A DNA stretch of 64,000 nucleotides from Xanthocytophaga flava (GTDB taxonomy: Bacteria; Bacteroidota; Bacteroidia; Cytophagales; 172606-1): positions 248,001-312,000 of the forward strand of contig JASJOS010000008.1 in the NCBI GenBank assembly GCA_030068525.1, given 5' to 3'. Positions 28,521 through 37,077 of the stretch are shown one piece after another (the first letter of the stretch is position 1; the number at the start of each line of letters is the position of its first letter). Both the position numbers and the translations under genes were made by a program. The notes under the pieces are model-generated. The model saw only the letters and a program-made list of their open reading frames with translations, ran no database searches and had not been told where the DNA came from.

Positions 28521-29588
28521 ATGGCAATAACTTTTTCAAGAAAACTTCTGTGGACAGGGTTCCTTTTACTTCTCTTTATTACGGGTAAGATACTGGCACA
28601 GACAGGCATGAAACTAAGTAAGCCCAGATTATTTGTCCAGCTTGATAGCACCTGTATGACTCCTGACGCTATGGCATTTGATGAATCAGGTAATTTTTAT
28701 CTCTCTGTTACCAATGCTACTACCTATGATCGGTTTGGGGCCAAAATTATAAAGCTCAGTCCGGAAGGGAAAATACTGGACACCTGGACTTCTCTTCCCA
28801 AAAACCCTCTCACAGGTAAAGTACACCCAATGGGTATGGCTATCGGGTCAGACGGTTATTTATATATTGCAGACAATCAAAACTTTGCCTCTGGCAAACA
28901 GGCATCCAGAGTCCTTCGTGCCAAGCTTGAAAAGGGGACTATTCAAAAAATTGAAACGGTTGTATCCGGATTGCAGGTTGCCAATGGTCTAAGATTCTAT
29001 AACGGATATATTTATATAACGGATGCCTGGACGGATCACGCCCGAAAAAGTGGAATTTATCGCTTCCTCATTAGTGAGCTTGCCAAACAAACTATATTAC
29101 TCAATCCACAGAATAGAGCCCATTATCTGGTATATGAAATGCAACTCGATGATGCTACTACCGATGGAGTAGGAGTTGATGGGATGGATTTTGATCGGAA
29201 TGGAAATCTGTATGTAGGAAATTTCAGTGATGGCAAATTAATCAAAATCAGTTTTGACAAAAACTCTCAGATGCCTGCTATTATACCTGTTCTCAAACAA
29301 GCTGAACTGGTAGGATGTGATGGTATTTTCTTTGACAAAAAGTCTAACTCGTTGCTGATTGCTAATTTTCTGGAAAATAGCATTCTACAGTATAGTCTGA
29401 CCGAGAAGAAGTTGGTGATATTATGGTCAAATAAAGATGCTGCTTGTGGGGCAGAACTGGATTGTCCCTGTGATCTGGCTGTGATAGGGAATCAGTTGGT
29501 GGTAGTCAATTTTGATACCAATACTACCAATGCCAATAAGACCATAGATAACTGCAACACACTATCTGTCTTTGATATACTCAGATAA
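28521..29588 (+). CDS. Secreted SMP-30/NHL-like beta-propeller protein
   Basis: A 355-residue exported protein read from the ATG at 28521, which gives a signal peptide ending KILAQ. An in-frame TTG nine codons upstream is less likely. The body has six-bladed propeller spacing: DAMAFDESGNFYLS near 45, HPMGMAIGSDGYLYIADN near 105, VANGLRFYNGYIYITD near 155, VDGMDFDRNGNLYVGNFSDG near 225 and VGCDGIFFDKKSNSLLIAN near 265, ending with CPCDLAVIGNQLVVVNFDT. SMP-30/gluconolactonase and NHL proteins share this pattern. A lactonase activity is possible but the metal ligands cannot be matched confidently. It lies 203 bases after the MscS gene and is convergent with the following gene. Confidence 0.75.
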   Translation: MAITFSRKLLWTGFLLLLFITGKILAQTGMKLSKPRLFVQLDSTCMTPDAMAFDESGNFYLSVTNATTYDRFGAKIIKLSPEGKILDTWTSLPKNPLTGKVHPMGMAIGSDGYLYIADNQNFASGKQASRVLRAKLEKGTIQKIETVVSGLQVANGLRFYNGYIYITDAWTDHARKSGIYRFLISELAKQTILLNPQNRAHYLVYEMQLDDATTDGVGVDGMDFDRNGNLYVGNFSDGKLIKISFDKNSQMPAIIPVLKQAELVGCDGIFFDKKSNSLLIANFLENSILQYSLTEKKLVILWSNKDAACGAELDCPCDLAVIGNQLVVVNFDTNTTNANKTIDNCNTLSVFDILR

Positions 29589-29634
29589 GACATTGTTTGT
29601 GGGGTATATTCTACTTCACTTCTTGGAAATACAA

Positions 29635-29672
29635 ATAGCCAAGGCCAAGTTGAACGATTTGGCCTTGGCTAT
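29635..29672. terminator. Hairpin between convergent genes
   Basis: ATAGCCAAGGCCAA (29635-29648) and TTGGCCTTGGCTAT (29659-29672) form a perfect 14-bp stem 46 bases after the propeller gene and 52 bases before the end of the converging gene. No T run follows, so a shared bidirectional terminator is likely but not certain. Confidence 0.6.
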
Positions 29673-29724
29673 CATGTGCGATTCCCCACTTGTTACTACA
29701 TGAAGAATGGATGGTTAATGCTTA

Positions 29725-31710
29725 TTATTTGCTGTTCAGGTATTTATTCAACTCATCCACAGTGCTTGAAAATGAAAATGCAGCATTCACCTTATAGTAA
29801 TTTTGCTGATCATAGGTGAAGTCATACAGCCATTTTGCCAGTTTAAGCTTATCCTGTTCAAACGACATCAGATTCATCAATTCAATGTCCTGGGCAGTAC
29901 TCAGAGAGCGGTTTTTCACAGCTTGCTGAATAATGGTAAGTTTTGTATCAGAAAAGCTTTGTTGCTGTACATTACTTTTTAAAACTTCAAACTCGGCATC
30001 AGTAAAGGCATTGGGTGCATAGGCATCCGAAGTATAACCAGGAAGTGGCTGAGGTATAGCACTGCTGGCAGACGATGAATACCCTCTGGGTCTTCCACTT
30101 TGTCTGACAGGAGGGACCGGACGGCTTTGTGCAACAGATGGGTTCTTCTTTTCCAGAAAGGCATTGAATTCTCTTTCATGACTCGCTGTTGTCAGTACCT
30201 GACTTACCATAAAATAATTGTGTCTCTCACAACTATAGTCATATAAATACTTAGCTGTTTCCAGACGGTGCTCTCCCACAGTGAGCAGGCGTAATAACTG
30301 GACTGACTGATCTATTGTCAGGTATCGTCCTTTAGCTGCTTGTCTGAGCGTAGACACTCGTACATCTTCTACAGGTTTGCTACGTATCAGATTATACGTT
30401 TTCTTAAAATCAGCCTCATTAAAACCATACAGAGAACACATACCAGATGGCAGAGCTACAGATTCAGAGGTATTGGATTCAGGAAACGTAGTGTTAGGCT
30501 TTCCTGAAGCCACAGGCTCATATCTTCCCGGTCTTGTGGGATTTGCTGGAGTATTGCGGCCCGGAGCAGGCTTATTATCCGATGAATTATTGGTTGATGT
30601 ATTGTTACTAGCTCCACTTCCATTTACATTGCTTCCATTCATATTACCACCTGTAGTGACAATGGTTGTGTTATTGTTTACAATTGTTGTAGTATTGTTG
30701 ACTACATTGGTGTTATTCGAATTGGTGTTTGTTGTTGTGTTGTTGGAATTCGTATTTGTTGTATGGGTTGTATTATTGGAGTTGGAATTACTTATAGTAG
30801 TATTCTGGTTGTTAACAGAGTTGGAAGTATTATTTGTACTAGTATTGTAGCTATCATTAATGTTTGTATTAGTCATTGATCCGGATACGGGATTAGATGG
30901 TTGACTTATGGGCGACACAACAGAACTGGCAATAGAAATAACATTGTTTTTCTGAATAGCCTCAAAGGGACTTGCTGAAATAGAAAAGAGTACATCGTTA
31001 AAGTCCTGGTCACTGCCCTGATCACGCCGAAGATCTTCAAATCCCAGAATCAGCTTGTTTCGCCCTTTGTCGTGTAACAAAACTGTATGTGGTTTATCTG
31101 TCGTGCTGGATTCCGGATTAAAGGCAGGATTGGAATACAGAATGTAATTACCACTTCCTACTCCATTTTCTTTCCATCCATCTGCTATCAGAAACCATCC
31201 TATACCTGTGTTAGCTTTAAAGTGTCCTATTTTTACCTTGCTTCCGATGGCCAATCCTCCTCCGCTTCCAGCGGTGGAGACATTGGGGAAAATAACGGTT
31301 TTGCCAATAATCTGATCCGCCGTTGCAGGAGGATTGTTTAGATCATAAGTATAAAATCCCAGTACATTTCTGAATCCTGCCATCTCACCGACAAATGTGA
31401 CCCAGACATCTGCCTCTTTTGTCAGTTTGAGCTCTGTTTCAGATTGTACTGCAATATATTCCGGATGGAATTGGGGTACAGGTTTACTTTCTGGTAGTGC
31501 CACAGCAATATCCCTAAGTTGCAGGCTATCTATCACATCCTTCTGAGCTTCCAGATAGTTAGGTACTCCCTGACTGGAATAAGATCCCAGAAACTGAAAC
31601 AATGCCTGGCCTGATGCACCATTCTGGGCAGACAAGCCTGCAGGCATAAGCAACAACAAAGAAACAAAAGCCAGTCGTTTGAATACTGGCAAATACCTGT
31701 AGGTACCCAT
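29725..31710 (-). CDS. Secreted DUF4114 / DUF4476 protein with Asn-Thr-Ser linker
   Basis: A 661-residue exported protein, read from the ATG at 31710 because it gives a signal peptide (MGTYRYLPVFKRL to GLSAQ); the longer frame would need a TTG. Residues about 90-255 form a DUF4114 domain, ending with the calcium-site-like RDQGSDQDFNDVLF. Residues about 277-370 are almost only Asn, Thr, Ser and Val. The C-terminus carries two DUF4476 repeats (about 420-515 and 565-661), each with a KYLYDY/KWLYDF core. DUF4476 proteins are common and uncharacterised in Bacteroidota, and DUF4114 occurs in adhesin-like proteins. A surface or periplasmic structural role is a guess. The gene is divergent from HTCS-2. 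Confidence 0.8.
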   Translation of the reverse strand: MGTYRYLPVFKRLAFVSLLLLMPAGLSAQNGASGQALFQFLGSYSSQGVPNYLEAQKDVIDSLQLRDIAVALPESKPVPQFHPEYIAVQSETELKLTKEADVWVTFVGEMAGFRNVLGFYTYDLNNPPATADQIIGKTVIFPNVSTAGSGGGLAIGSKVKIGHFKANTGIGWFLIADGWKENGVGSGNYILYSNPAFNPESSTTDKPHTVLLHDKGRNKLILGFEDLRRDQGSDQDFNDVLFSISASPFEAIQKNNVISIASSVVSPISQPSNPVSGSMTNTNINDSYNTSTNNTSNSVNNQNTTISNSNSNNTTHTTNTNSNNTTTNTNSNNTNVVNNTTTIVNNNTTIVTTGGNMNGSNVNGSGASNNTSTNNSSDNKPAPGRNTPANPTRPGRYEPVASGKPNTTFPESNTSESVALPSGMCSLYGFNEADFKKTYNLIRSKPVEDVRVSTLRQAAKGRYLTIDQSVQLLRLLTVGEHRLETAKYLYDYSCERHNYFMVSQVLTTASHEREFNAFLEKKNPSVAQSRPVPPVRQSGRPRGYSSSASSAIPQPLPGYTSDAYAPNAFTDAEFEVLKSNVQQQSFSDTKLTIIQQAVKNRSLSTAQDIELMNLMSFEQDKLKLAKWLYDFTYDQQNYYKVNAAFSFSSTVDELNKYLNSK

Positions 31711-32034
31711 ACTATAGTGTTGGTTTAGATCGGTGTGACTGAGGTAAACGCTTTCAGAATCCAAACTGGCTAACTTACAAGAATCTGGATCTGAAAAGGT
31801 TCGTAATCAGTATAGTACAAAAGAACGCATTTGTTGGGTTATGGATTTTTCTTTTTCTGCAGTTCTATTACATCCGTGTTGAGAATACCTATTCTCACGA
31901 TTTTAGGATAAAAATAGTAGCCTTTCCAACCCTGTTTTGATCCATTTCTGTAAATAGGGTATCATATCTGATGAATAAATAGTATATTGGATCCTATTAG
32001 CCTGGTATACTTTTCTATCTACAAGACAAACCCG

Positions 32035-35000
32035 ATGCAAAAGAAGATTTGTATCTTACTACTGCTTTTCTCTTTCAGGATCATTTCCGGTTTCTCCCAG
32101 ATTGCCATTGAGCCAACCTCTGTTTCGTCTGTCCAGAATGCCTCTTCTCACTATCGGTTTATGAAGCTGGACGCTACCAATGGGTTGTCCAATAATCAGG
32201 TTATATGTTTTCTTAAGGATAGTAAAGGTTACTTATGGTTCGGTACTATTTCCGGGCTCAATCGGTTTGATGGGCATACTATCAAAGTATTTCGTCATCA
32301 GATTCGTGACAGTACCTCTTTGCTCAATAGCCATATTATCAAACTTTTTGAAGATCCGCTCGGAAAGATTTGGGTAACTACTATTGAAGGTGTATGTATT
32401 TATGACCCTGACAAAGAGAATTTTATTCGCAACACAAGACAATATGCTGCTCAGTTTTCCCTTCCGGACGGAGCTGTGAGGGATATTGTAAAAGATAGTA
32501 AGGGTAACTATTGGTTTATACACAGCACCACCGGGTTGTATGTCTATCAGGTAAAAGAAGCTAAGAAAGTTAGTCACCTGGACCTTTCCTCTTCTCCGGA
32601 CAAGTCTTTAAGCCTCAAGGCTACTCTCCCTCCTGACCAACAAATATCTTCATTTGTGGAAGATAAACAGGGTAGGATCTGGATTGTCTATAAGAGTGGT
32701 GTGTTATGTCAGCTTGATCCGATTTCTTATCGAATCCTATATCAGAATACTTCTTTACGAGATGATTATAAGGCTCATGCCCTGCAGAATGGTCAAAATT
32801 TTAATCTGATAGCTGATCGTGACGGCGATCTGTGGCTGTATGTACTGCGGGCTAATCTGGGAGCGTTTTATTTCAACACAAAAAGCAGAACATTTCTGAA
32901 AGCAGATAAAGATTCTCCACATATCAGACTCAAATCAAATATTATTCAGGGTATTGTAGAAGATAATCAGGGACTGATCTGGATTGGAACCGATCATGGT
33001 GGGATTAACCTGGTCAATAAACAAAACTGGCAGATGAGCTATTTGCTCCATGATCCCGACAACAGTAAAAGTTTGAGTCAGAATACAATCAACAGCCTGT
33101 ATAAAGATCAGAGAGGTATCATCTGGGCTGGAACCTATAAGGATGGCGTGAATTACTACCACGAGAATATCTTTCGCTTTCCGCTCTATCAGACCAACCG
33201 TTCCATGCCCAAAGGGCTACCCTACAATGACTTCAACCGTTTTGTGGAAGACGAAAAAGGAAACCTCTGGATGGGAGCCAATGGAGGAGGACTGATTTAT
33301 TTTGATCGGAATCTCAATTCCTATACCTCCTACCATAGCGGGCCTGGCAGCATTGGCAGCAATGTAGTGGTGAGCTTGCTGATTGATAAAGAAAAAAAGC
33401 TATGGATAGGAACATATTATGGAGGATTAAGCTGTTTTGATGGAAAAAAGTTTATAACCTATCGTCATCAGGCTACCGATAAAAACAGTATTTCGGATGA
33501 TAGTATCTGGGAATTGTTTGAAGATTCCAAAGGTCAAATCTGGATTGGTACCCTGGATGGAGGATTGGAGCGATTAGATCCTAAGACAGGAAAATTCACT
33601 CACTATGCCAGTGGTGCACCTCACTCCATCCATGCCAGCTATGTAAGTGAAATCGTTGAGGATCGAAATGGGTTTATCTGGGTAGGTACTTCGTATGGAC
33701 TGGAAAAGTATGATTATACTACAAATCGGTTTACCCATTACCTGAGCAATGCTCAAAATACTACAGCACTAAGTAATAACCTCATTCATGCACTTTATAA
33801 AGACAGTCGTGGATTACTTTGGGTCGGTACACATGAAGGTCTTTGTGTCTTAGATGAAAAAACAAATAGTTTTCGTGTCTTTCGAAAAGAAGAGGGATTG
33901 GCAAATAATACCATTCTATCCCTTGTAGAAGATAAGACAGGTAACCTCTGGTTGAGTACACCCGCTGGTATAACCTGTGCCCGCATTGTTAAAACAGGTG
34001 CAAAAGAGAATGCCTATTCTACAAAAGGCCTTATCTTGACTTTTGCCAACTATGATGAATCAGATGGTTTGCAAGGAAAAGAGTTTAACGAAAATGCTGC
34101 ATTGAGAACCCGGTCGGGAGAGCTTCTCTTTGGGGGGGCCAGAGGTTATAACCAATTTTATCCCGAGCAGATTGTAACTTCTGCCCAGGCTCCAGCGGTT
34201 GTACTTTCCGATTTTTATCTGTTCAATAAAAAGGTAGGAATAGGAGAGACATTTGACAGTGGTATCATTCTTCCTCTGCCACTTGATAAAACCAGGGAAA
34301 TTACACTGAATCATTCTCAAAATGTATTTGCTATTGAATTTGCAGCTATGGATTTCTTTCATCCGGGAAAAAATCGTTATCGGTATAAGTTAGAGGGCTT
34401 TGACAGGCAGTGGACATATTCGGACCTTTCGCGCAAGGCAACTTATACCAATCTGAACGCTGGATCGTATGTATTCAAAGTGCAGGCTTGTAATGAGGTA
34501 GGGGAGTGGTCTTCAGGCGTTACCCAGTTAACAATTACTGTTTTACCTCCTCTCTGGCTTACCAAAACCGCCTTATGTATATATGGCTTTTTGTTTCTTC
34601 TACTATTGTATCTATCCAAACGACTGGTAGAGCAACGGCAGCGAATCCGGTTTGAATATGAACAACAGCGAAAAGAAGCACTTCGGATGCATGAGCTGGA
34701 TCAGCTTAAAATTCAATTCTTTACCAATGTCAGCCATGAGTTTCGTACACCTCTGACTTTGATCCTTTCACCTCTAGAACGATTGTTACAGCACTCGACC
34801 GATCCACATCAATATGAAGTGTCGGGGTTGCATAACCAGTTACGTTTGATTGATCGAAATGCCAAACGATTATTGAATCTTGTCAATCAGTTGCTGGACC
34901 TGCGAAAAATCGAACTGGAAAAGATTAAACTTGCTCCCAGTAGAGGAGAGGTGATTAGTTTTATTCGTGATACAACCCTGGCTTTTTCAGATCTGTCTGA

Positions 35001-36363
35001 GAAAAAGAGATTGTGCCTCTCATTCCATTCAGAGGTAGAGGAGCTTTATATGGATTTTGATTCGGATAAGCTGGAAAAGATTCTTTTTAACCTTTTATCC
35101 AATGCTTTCAAATTTACACCTGAAGAGGGAAGGGTATCAGTCTATACTACAATTAATTATGAAGATGCTGTTCCTTTTCTGCAGATTGATGTTCAGGATT
35201 CTGGCATAGGCATTGGCCCAGGAATGGAGGAGAAGATCTTTGACCGCTTTGTACAAAATGAAATTCCTGCCAGTATGATCAATCAGGGGAGTGGAATAGG
35301 TCTTTCTATTACCAAAGAGTTTGTGAATCTGCATGGTGGTAAAATTTCTGTACAGAGTAGCCCTCAGCAAGGAAGCTGTTTCACTGTTTGTTTACCCATA
35401 AGAAGAGAAACTAAAACAGATCAACATGACAAGCCACCCAAAGAGATTTCAAAAAAAGGGACTGTGGCTTTTGAAGATATGCAGTTAGTTTCAGCACCTG
35501 TCTCTGAGAGTAAGTCTGCACCAAATCGTAAAATGCCAGCCGATACTGTGTCAAATGCTACAGTGTATTGCGAAAGCACAACCAGTGATGAAAAGGCTAC
35601 AATTTTGCTGGTAGAGGATCATGAAGAGTTTCGTGAGTATCTGAAAGAGAGTCTGTGTGACAGATACCGGATTGTAGAGGCGAAAAATGGGGAAGAGGGT
35701 TGGCAGAAAGCCTTAAGTGAATTACCAGACCTGATTATTTCCGATATTATGATGCCACAGATGAATGGGCTTGAGTTGTGCCGGCAAATAAAATCGGATG
35801 TAAAAACAGCCCACATTCCTGTTTTATTGCTTACTGCCCGGAGTGAGGAAGAGCAACAACTGGAAGGATATCAGACAGGGGCACAGGATTATACAGAAAA
35901 ACCCTTTCATTTTGGAATTCTTGAATCAAAGATCAAAAGTCTGCTTAGTCAGCAGCAAGCTGCACGCAATGCCTTTACTCAGCAGATTCGTATTCAGGGC
36001 AAAGACATACAGATTACCCCACTAGATGAAAAGCTAATCCGAAAAGCCATTGGAATCGTGGAGAAGAATATATCAAACCCGGATTTTTCTGTGGAAACGT
36101 TGAGTCTGGAGTTAGGAATGAGCCGCATCCATCTGTATCGTAAACTACAGGCAATAACCGAAAGATCTCCTCTTGATTTCATTCGGGTAATTCGTCTGGA
36201 AAGATCTCGTCAGCTGCTGGAAGAAAGCCAGTTGACCATTGCAGAGATTGCCTATCAGGTAGGATTCAACAATCCCAAGTACTTTGCCAAATACTTCAGG
36301 CAACATTTTGGGGAGTTACCTTCTGCTTATCTGATACGTAAGCGAAGTCTTGTGAATGGATAG
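32035..36363 (+). CDS. Hybrid two-component system sensor/regulator (HTCS-2)
   Basis: A 1442-residue protein read from the ATG at 32035 (MQKKICILLLLFSF), giving a signal peptide; the longer frame starts with TTG. The periplasmic part holds propeller blades with repeated GLIWIGTD and GQIWIGTLDGG motifs, then a Y_Y_Y domain (NRYRYKLEGFDRQWTYSD near 780) and one membrane helix (about 842-862). The cytoplasm has HisKA with His901 in VSHEFRTP, HATPase (LLSNAFKFT, DSGIGIG), a receiver (about 1188-1305, LLVEDHEEFREYL, SDIMMPQMNG) and an AraC-type HTH (about 1350-1440). The gene lies 714 bases upstream of susC-2 on the same strand, so it probably controls that unit. A 70-residue hydrophilic linker sits between kinase and receiver. 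Confidence 0.95.
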   Translation: MQKKICILLLLFSFRIISGFSQIAIEPTSVSSVQNASSHYRFMKLDATNGLSNNQVICFLKDSKGYLWFGTISGLNRFDGHTIKVFRHQIRDSTSLLNSHIIKLFEDPLGKIWVTTIEGVCIYDPDKENFIRNTRQYAAQFSLPDGAVRDIVKDSKGNYWFIHSTTGLYVYQVKEAKKVSHLDLSSSPDKSLSLKATLPPDQQISSFVEDKQGRIWIVYKSGVLCQLDPISYRILYQNTSLRDDYKAHALQNGQNFNLIADRDGDLWLYVLRANLGAFYFNTKSRTFLKADKDSPHIRLKSNIIQGIVEDNQGLIWIGTDHGGINLVNKQNWQMSYLLHDPDNSKSLSQNTINSLYKDQRGIIWAGTYKDGVNYYHENIFRFPLYQTNRSMPKGLPYNDFNRFVEDEKGNLWMGANGGGLIYFDRNLNSYTSYHSGPGSIGSNVVVSLLIDKEKKLWIGTYYGGLSCFDGKKFITYRHQATDKNSISDDSIWELFEDSKGQIWIGTLDGGLERLDPKTGKFTHYASGAPHSIHASYVSEIVEDRNGFIWVGTSYGLEKYDYTTNRFTHYLSNAQNTTALSNNLIHALYKDSRGLLWVGTHEGLCVLDEKTNSFRVFRKEEGLANNTILSLVEDKTGNLWLSTPAGITCARIVKTGAKENAYSTKGLILTFANYDESDGLQGKEFNENAALRTRSGELLFGGARGYNQFYPEQIVTSAQAPAVVLSDFYLFNKKVGIGETFDSGIILPLPLDKTREITLNHSQNVFAIEFAAMDFFHPGKNRYRYKLEGFDRQWTYSDLSRKATYTNLNAGSYVFKVQACNEVGEWSSGVTQLTITVLPPLWLTKTALCIYGFLFLLLLYLSKRLVEQRQRIRFEYEQQRKEALRMHELDQLKIQFFTNVSHEFRTPLTLILSPLERLLQHSTDPHQYEVSGLHNQLRLIDRNAKRLLNLVNQLLDLRKIELEKIKLAPSRGEVISFIRDTTLAFSDLSEKKRLCLSFHSEVEELYMDFDSDKLEKILFNLLSNAFKFTPEEGRVSVYTTINYEDAVPFLQIDVQDSGIGIGPGMEEKIFDRFVQNEIPASMINQGSGIGLSITKEFVNLHGGKISVQSSPQQGSCFTVCLPIRRETKTDQHDKPPKEISKKGTVAFEDMQLVSAPVSESKSAPNRKMPADTVSNATVYCESTTSDEKATILLVEDHEEFREYLKESLCDRYRIVEAKNGEEGWQKALSELPDLIISDIMMPQMNGLELCRQIKSDVKTAHIPVLLLTARSEEEQQLEGYQTGAQDYTEKPFHFGILESKIKSLLSQQQAARNAFTQQIRIQGKDIQITPLDEKLIRKAIGIVEKNISNPDFSVETLSLELGMSRIHLYRKLQAITERSPLDFIRVIRLERSRQLLEESQLTIAEIAYQVGFNNPKYFAKYFRQHFGELPSAYLIRKRSLVNG

Positions 36364-36428
36364 TGGCAAGTGAAAACTCATCTTGTTATTTTTTGCATGT
36401 TGATTGTAACTGTGGCCTGTGAATAGAT

Positions 36429-36789
36429 TGACTGGTATTCGGATAGTTGTCGATTTTGAACAGAATACCAATCACTGACAATAATGACTGGAAGTACGTT
36501 AATTCTGTAGAATGTACTTCCGGTCAAAGTTGAAAATGAACACAGTTCGAATATTTCTTCAACGTGACTGGAACTCCAGTCAAAACTAAAAGCAAACAGA
36601 AGTATGGTCAAACCCAAAACTGAACAGCGTTTTGGCCATTTTGTAACCTGATTGAACTCTGGTCACTTTTTCCGCTGAACATTTTTACAAACACTTTCCC
36701 ATTGATTAAGAAAATGACCAGACTTCCAGTCAGTGACCCATATTGATCATAGTTTGGATATTTTTTCAAATTGACCGGAGTTATAGTCA
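36429..36789. repeat. Cluster of TGACYGGARNTYCRGTCA palindromes
   Basis: At least six related sites occur in 361 bases. Compact palindromes are TGACTGGAACTCCAGTCA (36565-36582), TGATTGAACTCTGGTCA (36649-36665), TGACCAGACTTCCAGTCA (36715-36732) and TGACCGGAGTTATAGTCA (36772-36789). Split pairs are 36429-36440 with 36463-36474 and 36485-36497 with 36514-36526. Spacing between sites (56-84 bp) is irregular. They may be operators, or members of a dispersed REP-like family, since a copy also lies at 16413-16448. Confidence 0.8.
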
Positions 36790-36909
36790 GAGTTTATTCC
36801 CCTATTTAAGCATCAACAAGATTTTCCTGTAACACCTTCTGCAAGTACCCTATGCTAAAATGTTAGATGTACTTTCAAAATCCTTCACAGTTTTGTAGTT
36901 ATAATTCCA

Positions 36910-36948
36910 TGTAACATTTGGATACCTATTGTGTAACATTTGCATACC
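36910..36948 (+). promoter_or_regulatory. 17-bp tandem direct repeat upstream of susC-2 (candidate HTCS-2 site)
   Basis: TGTAACATTTGGATACC (36910-36926) and TGTAACATTTGCATACC (36932-36948) differ at one base and have a 22-bp period. They end 129 bases before the susC-2 start codon. Same-face direct repeats upstream of susC are what the AraC-type domain of HTCS-2 should bind. Confidence 0.55.
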
Positions 36949-37077
36949 ATCCTCAATGCCTCTTCCAGTTAGTTTTGCATAAACAGCCAGCCAAATAAAA
37001 ACATTACTATATAGATATATGTGAAACTATCTTTTAGTAATGAAGTGTGATGCGAAATTTTATACCACCAATTCTTT

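Larger units (their letters stand above)
36364..37077. other. 714-bp spacer upstream of susC-2, rich in repeats
   Basis: No gene is supported. It contains the palindrome cluster (36429-36789) and the tandem direct repeat (36910-36948), followed by about 130 bases to the susC-2 start codon. It is one of the most structured non-coding stretches of the window. Confidence 0.75.

Noticed and set aside
30377-30850. A 157-codon plus-strand frame
   Set aside because: It is antisense to the Asn/Thr/Ser-rich linker of the DUF4114 protein and has only low-complexity Val/Leu runs.
36429-36948. A CRISPR array in the repeat-rich spacer
   Set aside because: The units are imperfect palindromes at irregular distances, with no constant repeat and spacer lengths and no cas genes nearby.
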